64,000 nucleotides of DNA from Fimbriimonadia bacterium (GCA_030427425.1 JAUICQ010000007.1:26151-90150), one strand, 5' to 3'. Shown: positions 1 through 9,059, numbered from the stretch's first letter. Notes: generated by a model not told the origin, from the sequence alone. Numbers and translations are program-made.

Positions 1-2
1 AG

Positions 3-701
3 TTAGACAGGCTAAATCCATTGAACGGACTGAAACGCTTGTTTTCTGCACGATCGTTAATGGAAGGTTTGAAAGTTATTGCTAAATCGGCTCTTTTTGG
101 TTATATAGCTTGGGGTGTAATAAGTGATTCGTGGGAGATGTTTATTGGATTTTCTCAGTTAACTCTTATGGCAACAGCATCTCAGGTTGGTAATATCATT
201 AGAATAATTGCTCAGCGTGTTGCTGCGGTATGGCTTATTATTGCGATATTCGACTATGCTTTTCAGCGGTATCAGACAGAGAAATCTTTGAAAATGACCA
301 AATACGAAGTAAAACGTGAGTTTCGTGATCAGGATGTTCCAGCAGAATTAAAGCAGGCGTTAGCGAAGAGACGGGCAAAGCTGTTGAAAGCAAGAACTCA
401 AGATTTAGTAAAAGATGCGGATGTTATTGTAACTAATCCGGAACATTATTCGGTTGCGTTGAAGTATGAATCTAGTGAGATGATTGCTCCTATGGTGGTG
501 GCAAAGGGTCAGGACTATTTAGCGTTGAAAATTCGTGAGATTGCTAGAGATAATGATGTGCCGATTGTGCCTAATCCGCCTCTTGCTCGAGAGTTGTATA
601 GTACATGTGATGTAGGCGATATGGTCCCTAAGAATCTGTTCCAAGCGGTTGCTGAAGTTCTGGCTTATGTTTATCGAGTACTTGGAAAGAAACCTAAATA
701 A
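3..701 (+). CDS. flhB: Flagellar export switch protein FlhB, C-terminal part (cut by window edge)
   Basis: This is the distal part of FlhB, the membrane protein of the flagellar type III export gate that switches substrate class. The frame is open to the window edge, and the residues before the first possible TTG start (position 21) still read like FlhB, so the gene begins outside the window. Visible are two membrane segments and then the cytoplasmic FlhB domain containing NPEHYSVALKY and VPIVPNPPLAREL. The autocleavage motif is normally NPTH; here it is NPEH (codons at 435-446), which keeps the Asn-Pro scissile pair and the His. It lies about 8.5 kb from the main flagellar operon, on the same strand. 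The family call is secure. Confidence 0.95.
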   Translation, partial: LDRLNPLNGLKRLFSARSLMEGLKVIAKSALFGYIAWGVISDSWEMFIGFSQLTLMATASQVGNIIRIIAQRVAAVWLIIAIFDYAFQRYQTEKSLKMTKYEVKREFRDQDVPAELKQALAKRRAKLLKARTQDLVKDADVIVTNPEHYSVALKYESSEMIAPMVVAKGQDYLALKIREIARDNDVPIVPNPPLARELYSTCDVGDMVPKNLFQAVAEVLAYVYRVLGKKPK

Positions 702-719
702 TTGTAGTTGGGAAGAAAA

Positions 720-794
720 TGGAGCGGGAGAAGAGGTTCGAACTCTCGACCCTCTCGTTGGCAACGAGATGCTCTACCACTGAGCTACTCCCGC
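720..794 (-). tRNA. tRNA-Gly(GCC)
   Basis: On the minus strand the sequence folds as a full cloverleaf. The acceptor stem is GCGGGAG/CTCCCGC, the anticodon stem is CTCGT/ACGAG around anticodon GCC, and the T arm contains GTTCGAACC. The CCA end is encoded (720-722). The anticodon reads GGC/GGT glycine codons. Confidence 0.96.
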
Positions 795-829
795 TCGTTT
801 ATATTCTTATTTTACCAGATAAAAATTGT

Positions 830-1345
830 GTTTGTTTTTTAGATTAGAGAAAATATATTAGAAATTTACATTAATTGGTTTAGAATCCACACTTGATGTT
901 TCTCTTCTAAATGTGGATCCCATTCTAGGATGACGACCGAGTAGGCAGCTGAGTCATAGCTTTCGCCCCGCCTCTGATTTGTCATTCCGGAACGGAATCT
1001 AGTCTTAATGAATATTATTTTTCCTCATTGTCTTTGAACCCACACTTGGTGATGATATATCAATATGTGGATCCCCTTCGAGGATGACCGGCCGTGGGGA
1101 GCTGAGTCATAGCTTTAGTCCCGCCTCTGATTTGTCAGCCCACACTTGGTGATTTTCTTCTAAATGTGGGAGATACGTTATCAAATCACACCTCGCTTTT
1201 CCGTCACCCCTGAGACATAAAAATTCCGGGGTCTGGCCCGACATGTGAGGTTTTTAAAACGCCGGGAAGATGGTGGTAGTAAGGGGGTTATTGTTAAGTG
1301 TAGAATCCACTCTTGGTGATTGATTTATCCATGTATTCACTCCTC
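830..1345. repeat. Interspersed repeat cluster, copy 1
   Basis: This gene-free stretch holds several pieces of the repeat family seen across the window. They include the 'CCACACTTGGTGATGATATA' segment followed by the 'CCCCTTCGAGGATGACCGGC' segment (near 1030-1100), a CATTCCGGAACGGAATC segment (near 985), and a decayed hairpin near 1205-1235. No coding frame of substance is seen. Confidence 0.85.
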
Positions 1346-1410
1346 ACACATAAAAAAAAACGATCATTTAACCAATATATATAACAGTACAGATTTTGAT
1401 TGGTGGATGA

Positions 1411-2361
1411 ATGAGTAAACTTCCGAAGAACGCTAAAATATACATTGCTGGCCATAGAGGCTTATTAGGTACTGCACTGTTAAAGACACTTAATAATGCT
1501 GGTTATAATAATTTATTATTTAGAACTAGTTCTGAATTAGATTTAACGAATCAGGAGCATACACATAAGTTTTTGCGGGATGAGAAGCCAGATGTAGTTA
1601 TTTTAGCTGCTGGGAAAGTTGGTGGAATACATGCGAACCGTACTTATCCAGCCGATTTCATTGGTATCAATCTAATTATAGAGCACAATGTTATTTGGGG
1701 AAGTTATTTAGCAGGGGTTCCGAAATTAGTATTTACGAATAGTAGTTGTGCATATCCACGTGATGTGCCTCAGCCATTAAAAGAAGAAGCAATGCTCAGT
1801 TCTTATCCTGAGACAACAAATCAGGGTTATGCGGTAGCCAAGATTGCTGGTACGATGTTGATTAATGCGCTTCGCCAACAGCATGGAGTGGATTATTTTT
1901 CTACGATGCTCTGCAGTATGTACGGTCCGCGAGATAATTACGATTTAAATAATTCTCATGTTATTCCAGCTCTTATCAGAAAGTTTCATGAAGCATTGCC
2001 AGATAAGCCTGTATTGTTATGGGGTACTGGTGTTGCTAAGCGAGAGTTTCTCCATTCTGAGGATGCTGCAGATGGGATATTATTTTTATTGAACAATGGT
2101 CATCCTTACGATTATATTAATTTAGGTTCTGGAATATCTGTAAGCATTAAAGAGTTAGCGAGGCAGATTCAGCAGACGGTGGGTCATAAGGGGGATATTT
2201 TATGGGATGTAACGATGCCGGACGGTCATCCTGCTAAGATATTGGATACTACTAGGATTAATCAGTTGGGTTGGAAGCAGAAGATAACTCTAAAGCAGGG
2301 ACTAGAGTCTGCTTACGATTACTATAAATTCGAAGTAGCCGATTGTGGTGTGAAAAAATAG
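1411..2361 (+). CDS. fcl: GDP-L-fucose synthase (GDP-4-keto-6-deoxymannose 3,5-epimerase/4-reductase)
   Basis: This protein probably makes GDP-L-fucose from GDP-4-keto-6-deoxy-D-mannose using NADPH, supplying fucose for surface glycans. It is a short-chain dehydrogenase of 316 aa, the usual length. The nucleotide-binding glycine motif GHRGLLG is near residue 14, the conserved SSCAYP follows, and the catalytic Tyr-x3-Lys lies in GYAVAKIAG (around residue 140). The fucose-synthase family signature MLCSMYGPRDNYD is present. The ATG start follows GGTGGATGA. It stands alone between repeats and an exported unknown; the GDP-mannose dehydratase that should precede it in the pathway is not in this window. 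Confidence 0.93.
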   Translation: MSKLPKNAKIYIAGHRGLLGTALLKTLNNAGYNNLLFRTSSELDLTNQEHTHKFLRDEKPDVVILAAGKVGGIHANRTYPADFIGINLIIEHNVIWGSYLAGVPKLVFTNSSCAYPRDVPQPLKEEAMLSSYPETTNQGYAVAKIAGTMLINALRQQHGVDYFSTMLCSMYGPRDNYDLNNSHVIPALIRKFHEALPDKPVLLWGTGVAKREFLHSEDAADGILFLLNNGHPYDYINLGSGISVSIKELARQIQQTVGHKGDILWDVTMPDGHPAKILDTTRINQLGWKQKITLKQGLESAYDYYKFEVADCGVKK

Positions 2362-2646
2362 AAGTCGGGTTGAGTAAGTAGTTTATTAGATAATAGATTA
2401 AGTGATATGGGTGTAGTTAATAATTATTTATGATGTTTAGTGGTGTTATAGTGCTTGCTTTCATAAAATAATATATTTTTAGACTCTCTGTGATAGTTCG
2501 CCATAGTATTTATGTCCAAACTTTAAAAAGCTTCAGATTATCTCTGGGCATTTATTACTATTGTTGCAAACCTGAAACTGCGCGTTATGGAAATAAAAAG
2601 GTAATATTTTTATGCAATACATATTTATGTTTTGCTGCATAGAAAT

Positions 2647-3468
2647 ATGAAAAGAATATTTTTTTTATCTTGTATTTATATTGTGGTTTTCAATGCTGTT
2701 TCTGCAGCTAAGAATGAAGTGAGAGTGTCTTCTGTTTCAGATCTTCCTTATGAATTACAAAGGGAGGTACTAGCGTTAGTTCCTTGGACAGTAAAAATAG
2801 AGAATCTTGATATTATCCAGAAAAACCTGTTGACGGAATGTATCGATATCAGAAGACAAGTTTCTTTCTTGCCTGAAAGAATTAAATTGTTCTCTGAAAT
2901 TCCTGATATCGAGGTGGATAGAGGGGTTTTAGAGATGGAGGAGGCTTTAGATAGCATTCTTCCAAAATCTTCCCAGTCGTCTTATTCAATAGTGATTCCG
3001 ATTCAAGAAATATATGCCTATTTAGAAGTAATAGAGGTTCATGCAGATAAAGCTGTATGGTCGAAAGGATTGGTGTGTTATAGTTGTAGTGAATATGGTT
3101 CTGGAGGAAATTGGCAAGAAGATAGCTGTTCAGATGTTCAAAAACTGAACAGTTTAAATAGAAAAATAAAAAGAACTATTAATGAGTTGGACTTTATTCT
3201 GGATAAATTAAGCGAGTTTCTTGTTAAGTGTGATGATTCCGGTATAGATGTAACGACAAATATAAGTGAGAGCGAATTAAATGTTGTAAGAGAGAGAATA
3301 GAAAAATTGTTGTCACTGAGCTGTTTATTCCCGTATACTCATCCAGCAGTTACCCGCAGTAGTACGCTTGATGGTTTTTGGGTAGAGCGAGCTGGAGCTG
3401 TTCATGGTATCCCTGTTCGATTGAATAATATGTATCTGTGTAAGTTGTTGAGCCCGCCTTTTATTTAG
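2647..3468 (+). CDS. Exported protein with F-box-like N-terminal motif
   Basis: The function is unknown. I chose the ATG at 2647 because it places a signal peptide (MKRIFFLSCIYIVVFNAVSA) at the N-terminus; an in-frame start at 2632 adds five residues before it. Directly after the cleavage site comes VSDLPYELQREVLALVPW, which resembles the first helix of eukaryotic F-box domains (LPxEL...IL..LP). The rest is mostly helical and has no motif I recognise. It contains several Cys residues near the middle (CYSCSEY). It ends head-to-head with the Lon-like gene across a long hairpin. If the F-box resemblance is real, the protein could dock to host SCF ubiquitin ligase; that is inference. Confidence 0.6.
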   Translation: MKRIFFLSCIYIVVFNAVSAAKNEVRVSSVSDLPYELQREVLALVPWTVKIENLDIIQKNLLTECIDIRRQVSFLPERIKLFSEIPDIEVDRGVLEMEEALDSILPKSSQSSYSIVIPIQEIYAYLEVIEVHADKAVWSKGLVCYSCSEYGSGGNWQEDSCSDVQKLNSLNRKIKRTINELDFILDKLSEFLVKCDDSGIDVTTNISESELNVVRERIEKLLSLSCLFPYTHPAVTRSSTLDGFWVERAGAVHGIPVRLNNMYLCKLLSPPFI

Positions 3469-3573
3469 ATATTCTGAGATAGAGAGAATTGATTATTAAG
3501 CGTTATCGATTTTTTGGCGAGCAGAATCCCTATTTGTTTTAAGTGTGATAAACGTCAAGTGTTTAGTGATATA

Positions 3574-3614
3574 CGAGGGTAATAATGCTGATTGAATCAG
3601 CATTATTACCCTCG
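3574..3614. terminator. Long hairpin between convergent genes
   Basis: A 20-base arm starting CGAGGGTAATAATG at 3574 is repeated in perfect inverted form at 3595-3614 with a single base between, so about 18 bp of stem can form. It lies between two convergent genes and can serve both. No U-tract follows, so it may instead protect or process transcript ends. Confidence 0.7.
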
Positions 3615-3628
3615 GGTGTTATGCGAGT

Positions 3629-6166
3629 TTATAGATACATATTTAGTGATTTCCAACTATGTGTATCTACAGTTTTGCCCTTTAAGAGCTCTTCTATTAC
3701 CTTAGTTGTAACTACAACTTGGGCTTGGTGTATAATTTCATCCCCATTGAAGAAGTAGTTAAATATAATTTTTTCAACTAATCCGTTTACTATTTTTTCT
3801 AGTTCTCTCACCCCTTCTTCTTTTGTATAGTTATTAATAAGGAACTCTATAGCATCGTTTTCGAATGACACCTCTGATTCATGAATATGATAAGATTCTA
3901 GAACTTTAGGAATGATATGTTTTTTTGCTATCTCAAGTTTTTCTTCGTTTGAATAGCCCGGAACGGTAATTACTTCCATCCTATCCATTAAGGGTGCAGG
4001 TATTCCACTTAAACCGTTAGCTGTGCATATAAAGACACACTTGCCCAGATTGAATTCTATATCTATGTAGTGATCTGAAAAGGTTTTGTTCTCTTTTGGA
4101 TCTAGTATTTCTAGCATAGACGATAGAACACCTTCGCTTTCGAATCCATCTGCAGAAGTATTCACTTTATCAACTTCATCTAGAACGATTACCGGATTGT
4201 TTGTTTTGCATTCTCGCATTTTCTTGATAATAGCTCCAGGTTCCGCTCCTACATAAGTTTTGCGGAATCCTACCAGGTTCGTAGCTCTTCTTACCGAACC
4301 TAGTGATATTTTAATGCATTTTTTGTTCAATGCTCTAGCAATGCTCTGTGCGATACTAGTTTTTCCTGTTCCAGGCGGACCCACCAGGCAGAGTATGGTG
4401 CCTCTATCATTTGTGGATTCGATGTAGGGAGGAGCTTCTTCTAATTGAGAGGCTTTAGCGATTCCTACATCTGAATGACTTCTGAATTTCATATTTGTAG
4501 TTCTCTTCAGTACAAGCTGATTGCTAATGTCGTCAGAGCATTCCGTATTTTCAGATTCATTATCTGATGCTTCATCCATTTCTGTATTGGTATCTGTATT
4601 GTCTAACTCTGTATTAATAGTAGAAGTCTCTTCACCCTCAGTGTCTGCAATTTCGTCATCTTTTTGAGAGTTGAATGGTGGCACGCCACTTTTTCGATGA
4701 CTCCGTAGTATCATTCCTGCTAAGTACTCTTTGATACGTTGTTTAACTTCATCCTGACCGTAGTGAGATGCATCCAGACACTCGGTCATGATTCTCATAT
4801 TTAAACAATCGGGTGTGCTAGTTGTCCAGGGCAGTTTTAGCAGCCATTCTTCAATATATACTCTAGAACAGTGTTTATCTTGTCCAGTGTTTACATCCTT
4901 AATTCTTTCATACTCTCTCAATGCTGCTTCTTCAACGCGTTGAGGTAGTTTAGCTGAAAGAATTTTTTGTTTTAAATCTTCATCGCCACTGTTTATTCCA
5001 GACATCCCTGGTGTTCTTAGTACTAAAGCTAATGCTTTAGGTGCGGGTGCAGGTGAGGCACTTTTGGTTTTTTTGGTATCACTCTGGTTTTCTTCAGAGT
5101 TGTCATTTGGTCTTTTAGCAGATTCAGATTTACTATCGGATTCATCAGCGCTTTTTTTTTCACTGTCAGAACTTTTTTCACCTTCACCTTCACCTTCACC
5201 TTCACTTTCATCATCATCAGACGATGGTGCTTTGGAACTTAAAGGTGCAGTGGGACAGCTTATGTTATCTTTTGTTATTGAATGTATGCTTGGTATGAGA
5301 CATCTTTGAAATTTTTGTTGAACTATATTCACCATCATGAGATGTCTTTGTAGAGCATTGTTAATAATGAAATGTTCTTTGGTTGAGAGAAAATGTTCTT
5401 TATTACAGAGTTCGTCATCATCCATGCATGCGACATCAATCGCTCTTATTTCCGATATTGCTTGTAGTGCGAATCTTGGTTCGGAAATATGTTCGTTGCT
5501 AATAATACCCAGATTTGAACCTTTAATGGGTCTATCGTGAATCATGAGATCATTAGAGCTGTCTATATTGCTTGTATTTGGGTGCAGATCTCCTTGAATC
5601 ATCTGTTTTAGCATTCCACTTCTAAAGCTTACTTCTATAAAATTATTATCTGTCAGTCCAAGGTTATCAGAGCTGCCATCAGGAATATTTTTGAAATAAA
5701 GTTTAAAGTATACAATACCATCTTTTTCAAAGAAGTCTGCCAGACCGTTGGTTGGGCAGAGCATCGTGTCTGCTCTTAATCCGATGCCTTGTGTTGCCAT
5801 AAATGCTACTCTGGCGTTGTCGGAAATATCTGCAGGCGCGCCGAATTCATCTGTATATAAGTGCCAATGGGATAATGGCCTAGATTCTTCATTCTCACTT
5901 GTTAGCTTATGGAGAGGTTGTGCTAAAAAAATTTCAAGTTGATACTCTTCTGTTTGCATGGTACTTTGCTGAGCAGCAAGAGGAATATGTCTTGTTGTTG
6001 GATCTAGTTTAATTGTACATTTCAGGCATGTATGTTCTAGTAAGTCCTCAAAAGCAATAGTGGTATTGGGATCTTCAGTCGCTGCCAGGTTGGTAGTTAA
6101 GCATGTTAACACACATACTATTAAGGTGAAAAATCTGTTTACATTATTAAGATATGCTATTTTCAT
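3629..6166 (-). CDS. Exported Lon-like AAA+ ATPase lacking the protease domain
   Basis: This 845-aa protein starts with a signal peptide (MKIAYLNNVNRFFTLIVCVL, then TNLAATEDP). An unfamiliar N-terminal domain of about 300 residues follows, then a low-complexity acidic tract with GEGEGEGE. From about residue 380 it aligns with the Lon middle region and AAA+ module: Walker A GPPGTGKT at 596-603, Walker B VIVLDEVDK near 660-667, the Lon-typical SLGSVRR and TYVGAEPG, and the lid domain ending near 825. The chain stops there, so the Lon Ser-Lys peptidase domain is absent. A second acidic insertion sits inside the Lon part (about 500-560). An exported ATPase is odd because the periplasm lacks ATP, so delivery to a host cell or retention in the cytosol are both possible. 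The family call is secure; location and role are inferred. Confidence 0.85.
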   Translation of the reverse strand: MKIAYLNNVNRFFTLIVCVLTCLTTNLAATEDPNTTIAFEDLLEHTCLKCTIKLDPTTRHIPLAAQQSTMQTEEYQLEIFLAQPLHKLTSENEESRPLSHWHLYTDEFGAPADISDNARVAFMATQGIGLRADTMLCPTNGLADFFEKDGIVYFKLYFKNIPDGSSDNLGLTDNNFIEVSFRSGMLKQMIQGDLHPNTSNIDSSNDLMIHDRPIKGSNLGIISNEHISEPRFALQAISEIRAIDVACMDDDELCNKEHFLSTKEHFIINNALQRHLMMVNIVQQKFQRCLIPSIHSITKDNISCPTAPLSSKAPSSDDDESEGEGEGEGEKSSDSEKKSADESDSKSESAKRPNDNSEENQSDTKKTKSASPAPAPKALALVLRTPGMSGINSGDEDLKQKILSAKLPQRVEEAALREYERIKDVNTGQDKHCSRVYIEEWLLKLPWTTSTPDCLNMRIMTECLDASHYGQDEVKQRIKEYLAGMILRSHRKSGVPPFNSQKDDEIADTEGEETSTINTELDNTDTNTEMDEASDNESENTECSDDISNQLVLKRTTNMKFRSHSDVGIAKASQLEEAPPYIESTNDRGTILCLVGPPGTGKTSIAQSIARALNKKCIKISLGSVRRATNLVGFRKTYVGAEPGAIIKKMRECKTNNPVIVLDEVDKVNTSADGFESEGVLSSMLEILDPKENKTFSDHYIDIEFNLGKCVFICTANGLSGIPAPLMDRMEVITVPGYSNEEKLEIAKKHIIPKVLESYHIHESEVSFENDAIEFLINNYTKEEGVRELEKIVNGLVEKIIFNYFFNGDEIIHQAQVVVTTKVIEELLKGKTVDTHSWKSLNMYL

Positions 6167-6403
6167 TTGTTCCCTCTTGCAAAGAATATTATTTTAATGA
6201 AACATCGGTTCAAATTCCTATTTGCTGTATAGTTTTGTAGGAAACCAGTGAATAATTTTGAGATTATCAACGGTAATTAAGCTAGTTTTTATGAAGTATA
6301 AGAAGATTTGTAATGAAGTTGAGAGGGTTGAATGTACAAAATGCAGACCTAAATACGGTACCATTAGTATTAGGAGTATTATTTATTTTCGGAAGTATAT
6401 TTT

Positions 6404-6979
6404 ATGATAACATGTTCATTAGCAAAACCTGAGGCCACATTAGATCAGATAAGAAAGATGTATCCAAAATTAAACGCAACAGATTCTTCTCTTGTTGCAA
6501 CCGCTTTAGTGCTTAGTGGGAGATATGCTTATCTCGGTTATAATGGTGAGACATTTTCTTGGCCTGAAGATATTGAGAGAATGGCTCGTACTATTTTGCC
6601 AGAGGTGCTCATAATTGGTGAAACAATCACTGAAGCTAACAAAAAGAATGCCAAGAGTGGAGATGAACCGGAGTATCCAGAAGCATCTATCAATCTGGTG
6701 CCTAATTTTAATAAGGCTGAAGAGTTTTTAAAAGAGAGAGACGATCTTTCTAGTTTAATAAGTAAGTTGTTAGAAGAAGGAGTTGAGTATAGCTATTCTC
6801 CTAATGACATCGGCTGGCAGTGGGCACTAGAAAAAGTGAACTGGAACGTTCTTAGTGATGGAAAAGTGGGTAGAAGAGTTAAGTTTAATATCCAATTTTC
6901 AGATAATTCTGTTGCTGTAGAAGCTGGTAGTAATGCAAAGAAAAAGAAGGCTAAAAAGAAAGCCGCAGCCACTGCTTAA
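6404..6979 (+). CDS. Hypothetical protein with Lys/Ala-rich tail
   Basis: I do not recognise this 191-aa protein. It has no signal peptide or membrane segment. The N-terminal 150 residues look globular and mixed helix/strand. The C-terminus ends in a basic run (KKKKAKKKAAATA) like those of nucleic-acid-binding tails. GGAAG lies about 8 bases before the ATG. It is followed by a hairpin (6992-7013) and a palindromic repeat. Confidence 0.6.
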   Translation: MITCSLAKPEATLDQIRKMYPKLNATDSSLVATALVLSGRYAYLGYNGETFSWPEDIERMARTILPEVLIIGETITEANKKNAKSGDEPEYPEASINLVPNFNKAEEFLKERDDLSSLISKLLEEGVEYSYSPNDIGWQWALEKVNWNVLSDGKVGRRVKFNIQFSDNSVAVEAGSNAKKKKAKKKAAATA

Positions 6980-6991
6980 GGCAGAGCCTTT

Positions 6992-7013
6992 GCTGAAATT
7001 TTAGCATTTCAGC
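6992..7013. terminator. Hairpin after hypothetical gene
   Basis: GCTGAAAT (6992-6999) pairs with ATTTCAGC (7006-7013) across a six-base loop just after the stop codon. There is no strong U-tract, so terminator function is likely but unproven. Confidence 0.5.
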
Positions 7014-7025
7014 CACATCCTAATT

Positions 7026-7060
7026 TGTCGCCCCGACATTGTATATCGTCGGGGACCATG
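7026..7060. repeat. Palindromic repeat unit, CCCCGAC type
   Basis: CCCCGAC (7031-7037) and GTCGGGG (7048-7054) form a perfect 7-bp stem with a 10-base AT-rich loop. The flanks (GACA... and CATGGTC when read on the minus strand) match units elsewhere in the window. It lies between convergent genes. Confidence 0.7.
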
Positions 7061-7094
7061 TCCTTCTAAACAAGTAGTGCCTCTAATCAATGAA

Positions 7095-7748
7095 CTACAC
7101 CATATCTAGTACAACATGATTCTTTAATATATCTTCGCTTAACAGATTATCCGAACTATTTTCCACTATGGAATTTTTACTGATAACTATACCAACGTTT
7201 TTACTTTTAGCTATCGATGAAAGGATATCATATTTCTCAGTATGATTAGGGATGATGATAAATTCAAATGCGTCCCGTTGTATCCAAAGATTGAGGAGGT
7301 TTTCGGTGTTTTGTGTGAGATCTAACCCGATATGTTTTATAAGTGAGTCTTCTCTGGCACTTTCTAAGCTTTCCAATGCTCCATCCAGCAGAGTGAGATC
7401 TATGGAGTCTCTTGGTTTCAGTACATAATAATTGATACATTCTCTTCTAGTGCTACATAAGTTTGATAGTAGATGCGATTGCACTAAAGATACTGCATGA
7501 TTAAAGTTTTCAGCATCGGAAAGAGACGCTCCACATCTAAGTACTATAGGAGATGTGTTAGGTAGATCATAAAGTAAGTTGCCCCAGTAGGGTGTAGAAT
7601 TGGTAATATCTAGCGGGATGTTATATTCTGCCGCTTTCTCGATTTTTTGAGTATCTAGATTGATGTTTTCCGGATTCAGGGCCCACCATTTTTGTGAAAC
7701 ATATTGATTCGTTCTTCCTAGTAAAATTTCTGATTTGATTTTTTCCAT
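7095..7748 (-). CDS. Aldo-keto-reductase-like protein (degenerate)
   Basis: The 217-aa sequence resembles a shortened aldo/keto reductase TIM barrel. It has an AEYNIPLDITNSTPYWG segment, then a strand/helix pattern with a YYVLKPRD...LLDGALESLESAREDSLIKHIGLD stretch like the family's 'leader of repeated barrel strands', where HIGLD matches the 'IGxS' strand. The usual Asp-Tyr-Lys-His catalytic tetrad cannot be made out, and the length is about two thirds of normal, so enzymatic activity is doubtful. I chose the ATG at 7748; a TTG three codons upstream is also possible. Confidence 0.5.
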   Translation of the reverse strand: MEKIKSEILLGRTNQYVSQKWWALNPENINLDTQKIEKAAEYNIPLDITNSTPYWGNLLYDLPNTSPIVLRCGASLSDAENFNHAVSLVQSHLLSNLCSTRRECINYYVLKPRDSIDLTLLDGALESLESAREDSLIKHIGLDLTQNTENLLNLWIQRDAFEFIIIPNHTEKYDILSSIAKSKNVGIVISKNSIVENSSDNLLSEDILKNHVVLDMV

Positions 7749-7830
7749 CTTATACAATAAAGAATACTGTTAAATAGATATTAATATGTAGGTTTGCTAT
7801 TTATTGATGGTGAAATCTAAGAAAGGATTT

Positions 7831-8718
7831 ATGAAATATAGTAAAATTAAATATAATATGTCATCTAAATCTTCACGAGTTTTTCTCGGTTTAGCTATGT
7901 TTTTAGCTCTTTTTAATAATGTGATAAGTGGAGCTGTTGTTGAAAATTTTTATATAGATTCTGATGATGAATCAGATGTATTGTTTACTGAAGATATTGA
8001 TGCAAGGATTAAAGTTTTAGAAGCTGCAATATATTATGTTGATGTTAATGAGATAAATATAGAATTATGTCCTGATGTAATGGAGAGTTTAGAATATCTT
8101 GCGAATGAGGATAGCTGGATCGGGGTTGTGGTCGAAAATTTTAGTCAGATAGGAAGGATTTTTGAAATAGGTGAAATGTATAGCAAAGTAGTAGGAGAAG
8201 TCACCTTTGGTATAAAGCGTATCATGTTTCCTGTAGATTGTAGACTTTCAGAACGGAGAAGATGTTTGTCTTTAGAAAGATTGCATCCTTTTCAACTGTT
8301 TAGTGGTGAACAGAGCAAAGATGTTGTAGATGTTTTAGACGGATATGATATCAATCGGGTCTTGGTTAATATAAATAAATATTGTAATAAAGTAGAAGTG
8401 TTGAATTTTGGAAAGACTAGTCTTACTAATGATGAGCTGGCCCATCTTTCGCAGTGTAAAAGAATAGTAGATCTCAATCTTTCGTATTTTCATGGTGGTG
8501 AGCAGGGGTTGCTAGAGATAGTAGATTTTTTACGAGGAAACTTTTTGCAGCTACAAAGGTTGAATTTATCATTTACATCTGCAACTTTACAGGTAGTAGA
8601 AAAATTAAATACAATCGATAGTTTAAAGTCTGTTAAAGTTAGCGGATGTTACCAGATATCAGCTGATGAAAAGACGGTTTATGGTTTAGCAAAAAGATCT
8701 GTATCCATAGAGGACTAA
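7831..8718 (+). CDS. Exported LRR protein sharing the N-terminal effector-like domain
   Basis: The function is unknown. The chosen ATG (7831, preceded by AAAGGA) gives a signal peptide after a short basic start (VFLGLAMFLALFNNVISGA). An acidic segment follows. The middle region around EVTFGIKRIMF matches FTFGVTEVLI in the LRR protein at 17.1-18.7 kb and FCFGVKRVEMAF in the one at 42.8-44.3 kb. The C-terminal 110 residues hold a few leucine-rich repeats (VEVLNFGKTSLTNDEL, IVDLNLSYF, LQRLNLSF, LKSVKVSGC). It overlaps the stop of the minus-strand gene that follows by four bases. It is probably a secreted or surface effector-like protein. Confidence 0.65.
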   Translation: MKYSKIKYNMSSKSSRVFLGLAMFLALFNNVISGAVVENFYIDSDDESDVLFTEDIDARIKVLEAAIYYVDVNEINIELCPDVMESLEYLANEDSWIGVVVENFSQIGRIFEIGEMYSKVVGEVTFGIKRIMFPVDCRLSERRRCLSLERLHPFQLFSGEQSKDVVDVLDGYDINRVLVNINKYCNKVEVLNFGKTSLTNDELAHLSQCKRIVDLNLSYFHGGEQGLLEIVDFLRGNFLQLQRLNLSFTSATLQVVEKLNTIDSLKSVKVSGCYQISADEKTVYGLAKRSVSIED

Positions 8719-9059
8719 GATTCTTCCCTTGCAGGAGTGCAGCAGCTGATGATATCTTTAATATAGCTGTATGAGATAATCGCAAATGTAGTGCCTGTTA
8801 TGGTTGCTGGTATAATTGCCCACTTAGTGTCCATCTCTTCAATTGTGTAGTAGGTAGCTATTCCAGTGGAGAGAAGCAGGAAAGTTTTTAAAGGGATTAG
8901 AGAGTATCTACAGCCATCATCCAGAACCCCTTCATCCTCATCCTCATTTTCATTCTCAATTGTATAATAATTAGCTTCTAAATCTTGTGATTCGTTAGTT
9001 GCAGAGATGGTGGATGTACCACAAGATAGTATTAATAAAGATAGGATAAATTTTTTCAC
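8715..9059 (-). CDS. Small exported or membrane protein
   Basis: This is a 114-aa protein with an N-terminal signal-like segment (MKKFILSLLILSCGTSTISA), an acidic stretch (ENENEDEDEG), and two hydrophobic segments in the second half. The tail ends CCTPAREES. I recognise no family. It overlaps the convergent LRR gene by four bases at its 3' end. Confidence 0.6.
   Translation of the reverse strand: MKKFILSLLILSCGTSTISATNESQDLEANYYTIENENEDEDEGVLDDGCRYSLIPLKTFLLLSTGIATYYTIEEMDTKWAIIPATITGTTFAIISYSYIKDIISCCTPAREES

Noticed and set aside
2362..2646. Possible small RNA before the F-box-like gene
   Set aside because: AT-rich, with no recognisable structure or terminator; nothing can be supported.
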